This document shows, piece by piece, positions 63,104-64,000 of a DNA stretch of 64,000 bases (position 1 is the stretch's first letter; each line of letters starts with the position of its first letter). The translations under genes and the position numbers were made by a program. The notes under the pieces are model-generated. The model worked only from the letters and a program-made list of their open reading frames with translations. It searched no databases and was not told the origin of the DNA. Location of the stretch: assembly GCF_017355935.1 (NCBI RefSeq), contig NZ_JAFIQT010000004.1:124001-188000 (forward strand), in the 5' to 3' direction. The stretch is from Telluribacter humicola (lineage in GTDB: Bacteria > Bacteroidota > Bacteroidia > Cytophagales > Spirosomataceae).

Positions 63104-64000
63104 TTAGAATTTGAAATTATAGCTAACAGAAGGCAGTAATGGGAACAGCGAGTAGCGCTTCAGTACCATCTTATTTTTAGTGTTTCCCTGGGAATCAGTC
63201 GTAGGTTCGGAATCTATATTGTAAAAGAATGGATTGCGGCGGTTGTATCCATTATAGATCCCAAACTCCCAGGTACGTTCGTGGCGCTTCATTTTTTTAT
63301 GGAACTGTACTGCCAGGTCGAGGCGGTGGTACGGTTCGGCCCGGAAAGTGTTTTTAGCCCCGTATTCATTAACGGGTATACCAAACCAGTTCAGCTGACT
63401 CCGGGGAACAATAGCATTGTCAGGATAGGCGTTGTATTGCGATAGAGGTACCGTCAGGGCATTGCCTGTACCGTATACCCAGGTCCCCGACAGGGTCACT
63501 CGCTTACTAAGTTCATAGATACCAACTACCGAAATATCGTGACGACGGTCGTAGCGGGGGTAGAATATTTCGCCGAAATTAAGCTCCGGAAACTGCCATT
63601 TGGTCCAGGAAAGCGTGTAGCCAACCCAGCCCGAGAAGCGGCCGGTCTTTTTGTGGATCAGAAATTCTGCGCCGTACGACCATCCACGCCCGGCGGTTAT
63701 GTTATCCTCCCAGCTTAGTTCATCGGCGTTTTCACCGCTTAGACTCAGGAATGAAGCTCCTTCTTTGTAGTTCAGGATGTTGTCCATGTTTTTATAGTAC
63801 CCTTCCAGCGTCAGCGTCAGGGCGGGTTTCTCCAGGTCTATGGCTAGCCCCACGGCCACCTGTTGTGACTGCTGAGGCGCTACGCGGTCGGTGGTAGGTA
63901 CCCACAGGTCGGTAGGTAGCCCAAGTCCGGTATTGGAAAGCAGGTGTACGTACTGGTTCATCTGAGCGTAAGATGCTTTCAACGAGAAGTCCTGCGCCAA
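63104..64000 (-). CDS. TonB-dependent receptor, 5' part outside the window
   Basis: 298 aa of the C-terminal part; the gene continues beyond position 64000. The sequence is all beta-barrel: ALTLTLEGYYKNMDNILNYK, GWSYGAEFLIHKKTGRFSGW, YDRRHDISVVGIYELSKR, RLDLAVQFHKKMKRHERTWE, and the C-terminus ends YNFKF with a terminal Phe. It forms a pair with the DUF4249 gene. Ligand not deducible. Confidence 0.88.
   Translation of the reverse strand: MAQDFSLKASYAQMNQYVHLLSNTGLGLPTDLWVPTTDRVAPQQSQQVAVGLAIDLEKPALTLTLEGYYKNMDNILNYKEGASFLSLSGENADELSWEDNITAGRGWSYGAEFLIHKKTGRFSGWVGYTLSWTKWQFPELNFGEIFYPRYDRRHDISVVGIYELSKRVTLSGTWVYGTGNALTVPLSQYNAYPDNAIVPRSQLNWFGIPVNEYGAKNTFRAEPYHRLDLAVQFHKKMKRHERTWEFGIYNGYNRRNPFFYNIDSEPTTDSQGNTKNKMVLKRYSLFPLLPSVSYNFKF

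Noticed and set aside
1-64000. CRISPR arrays, tRNA or rRNA genes, prophage or complete IS elements
   Set aside because: No regularly spaced repeats, cloverleaf-type sequences, rRNA-like blocks or transposase or phage structural genes were recognised by reading both strands.

Overview
The window looks like chromosomal DNA of a Bacteroidota bacterium of the order Cytophagales (Spirosoma/Dyadobacter-like). The grounds are: promoters of the Bacteroidota type (TTTG or TTG, 19-21 nt, TAnnTTTG) in front of several genes; few recognisable Shine-Dalgarno sequences; TonB-dependent receptors of the CarboxypepD_reg type; a DUF4249 lipoprotein next to a TonB receptor; FtsX-type permeases beginning MLRNYLKIALRNL; ThuA beside a PQQ-dehydrogenase/PKD/cytochrome c fusion; GH78 and GH97 glycosidases; and an ECF sigma factor followed by a small membrane protein. 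I see no rRNA, tRNA, CRISPR array, prophage or intact insertion sequence. The genus is inference.

Layout. 1-5.1 kb: an MFS transporter divergent from a DeoR regulator, a Crp/Fnr regulator with an AhpD-like protein, a PaiB-like FMN protein and an HD-domain phosphohydrolase. 5.1-6.1 kb: a decayed stretch with coding remnants and an orphan hairpin. 6.1-10.5 kb: an FKBP lipoprotein, a multi-PAS histidine kinase and a YeiH-type exporter. 10.9-18.7 kb: sugar and polysaccharide metabolism, with an internally deleted carboxylesterase, an alpha-L-rhamnosidase, ThuA, the PQQ/PKD/cytochrome c fusion and a divergent Nudix-like regulator with two operator-like palindromes. 18.7-26 kb: TonB receptor, OmpR/HAMP two-component pair and a divergent FtsX-type permease.

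26-31 kb is the most unusual part. A PAS kinase/response regulator operon is flanked by two small paralogous proteins of about 76 aa ending in a shared (E/D)QL(Q/E)(D/E)xGFLLRL motif. Each small gene has a promoter-plus-terminator unit nearby that encodes no protein, so there are two candidate small RNAs. A second copy of the kinase/regulator module lies at 50.4-53.1 kb without the small proteins. A decayed end of what may be a third small paralogue lies at 5.57-5.66 kb.

31-35 kb: ketopantoate reductase and a MocR regulator divergent from branched-chain aminotransferase. 35-40 kb: GNAT, SDR, DinB and AraC genes on one strand and a ClC channel/transporter lacking the usual gating glutamate. 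40-49.6 kb: GH97, an overlapping three-gene set around a sorbosone-dehydrogenase-like protein (including a 55-aa gene), AraC/cupin, and two secreted hydrolases. 53.5-58.2 kb: a sugar-phosphate isomerase-like Tat protein, an ECF sigma factor with its membrane partner, and another PAS kinase. 58.4-61.9 kb: a nitric-oxide/iron-sulfur repair cluster (12-TM HAHxH protein, RIC/ScdA, NnrS-like protein) with an FNR-type box about 42 bp upstream of the inferred ric start site. 62-64 kb: DUF4249 lipoprotein and a TonB receptor cut by the window edge.
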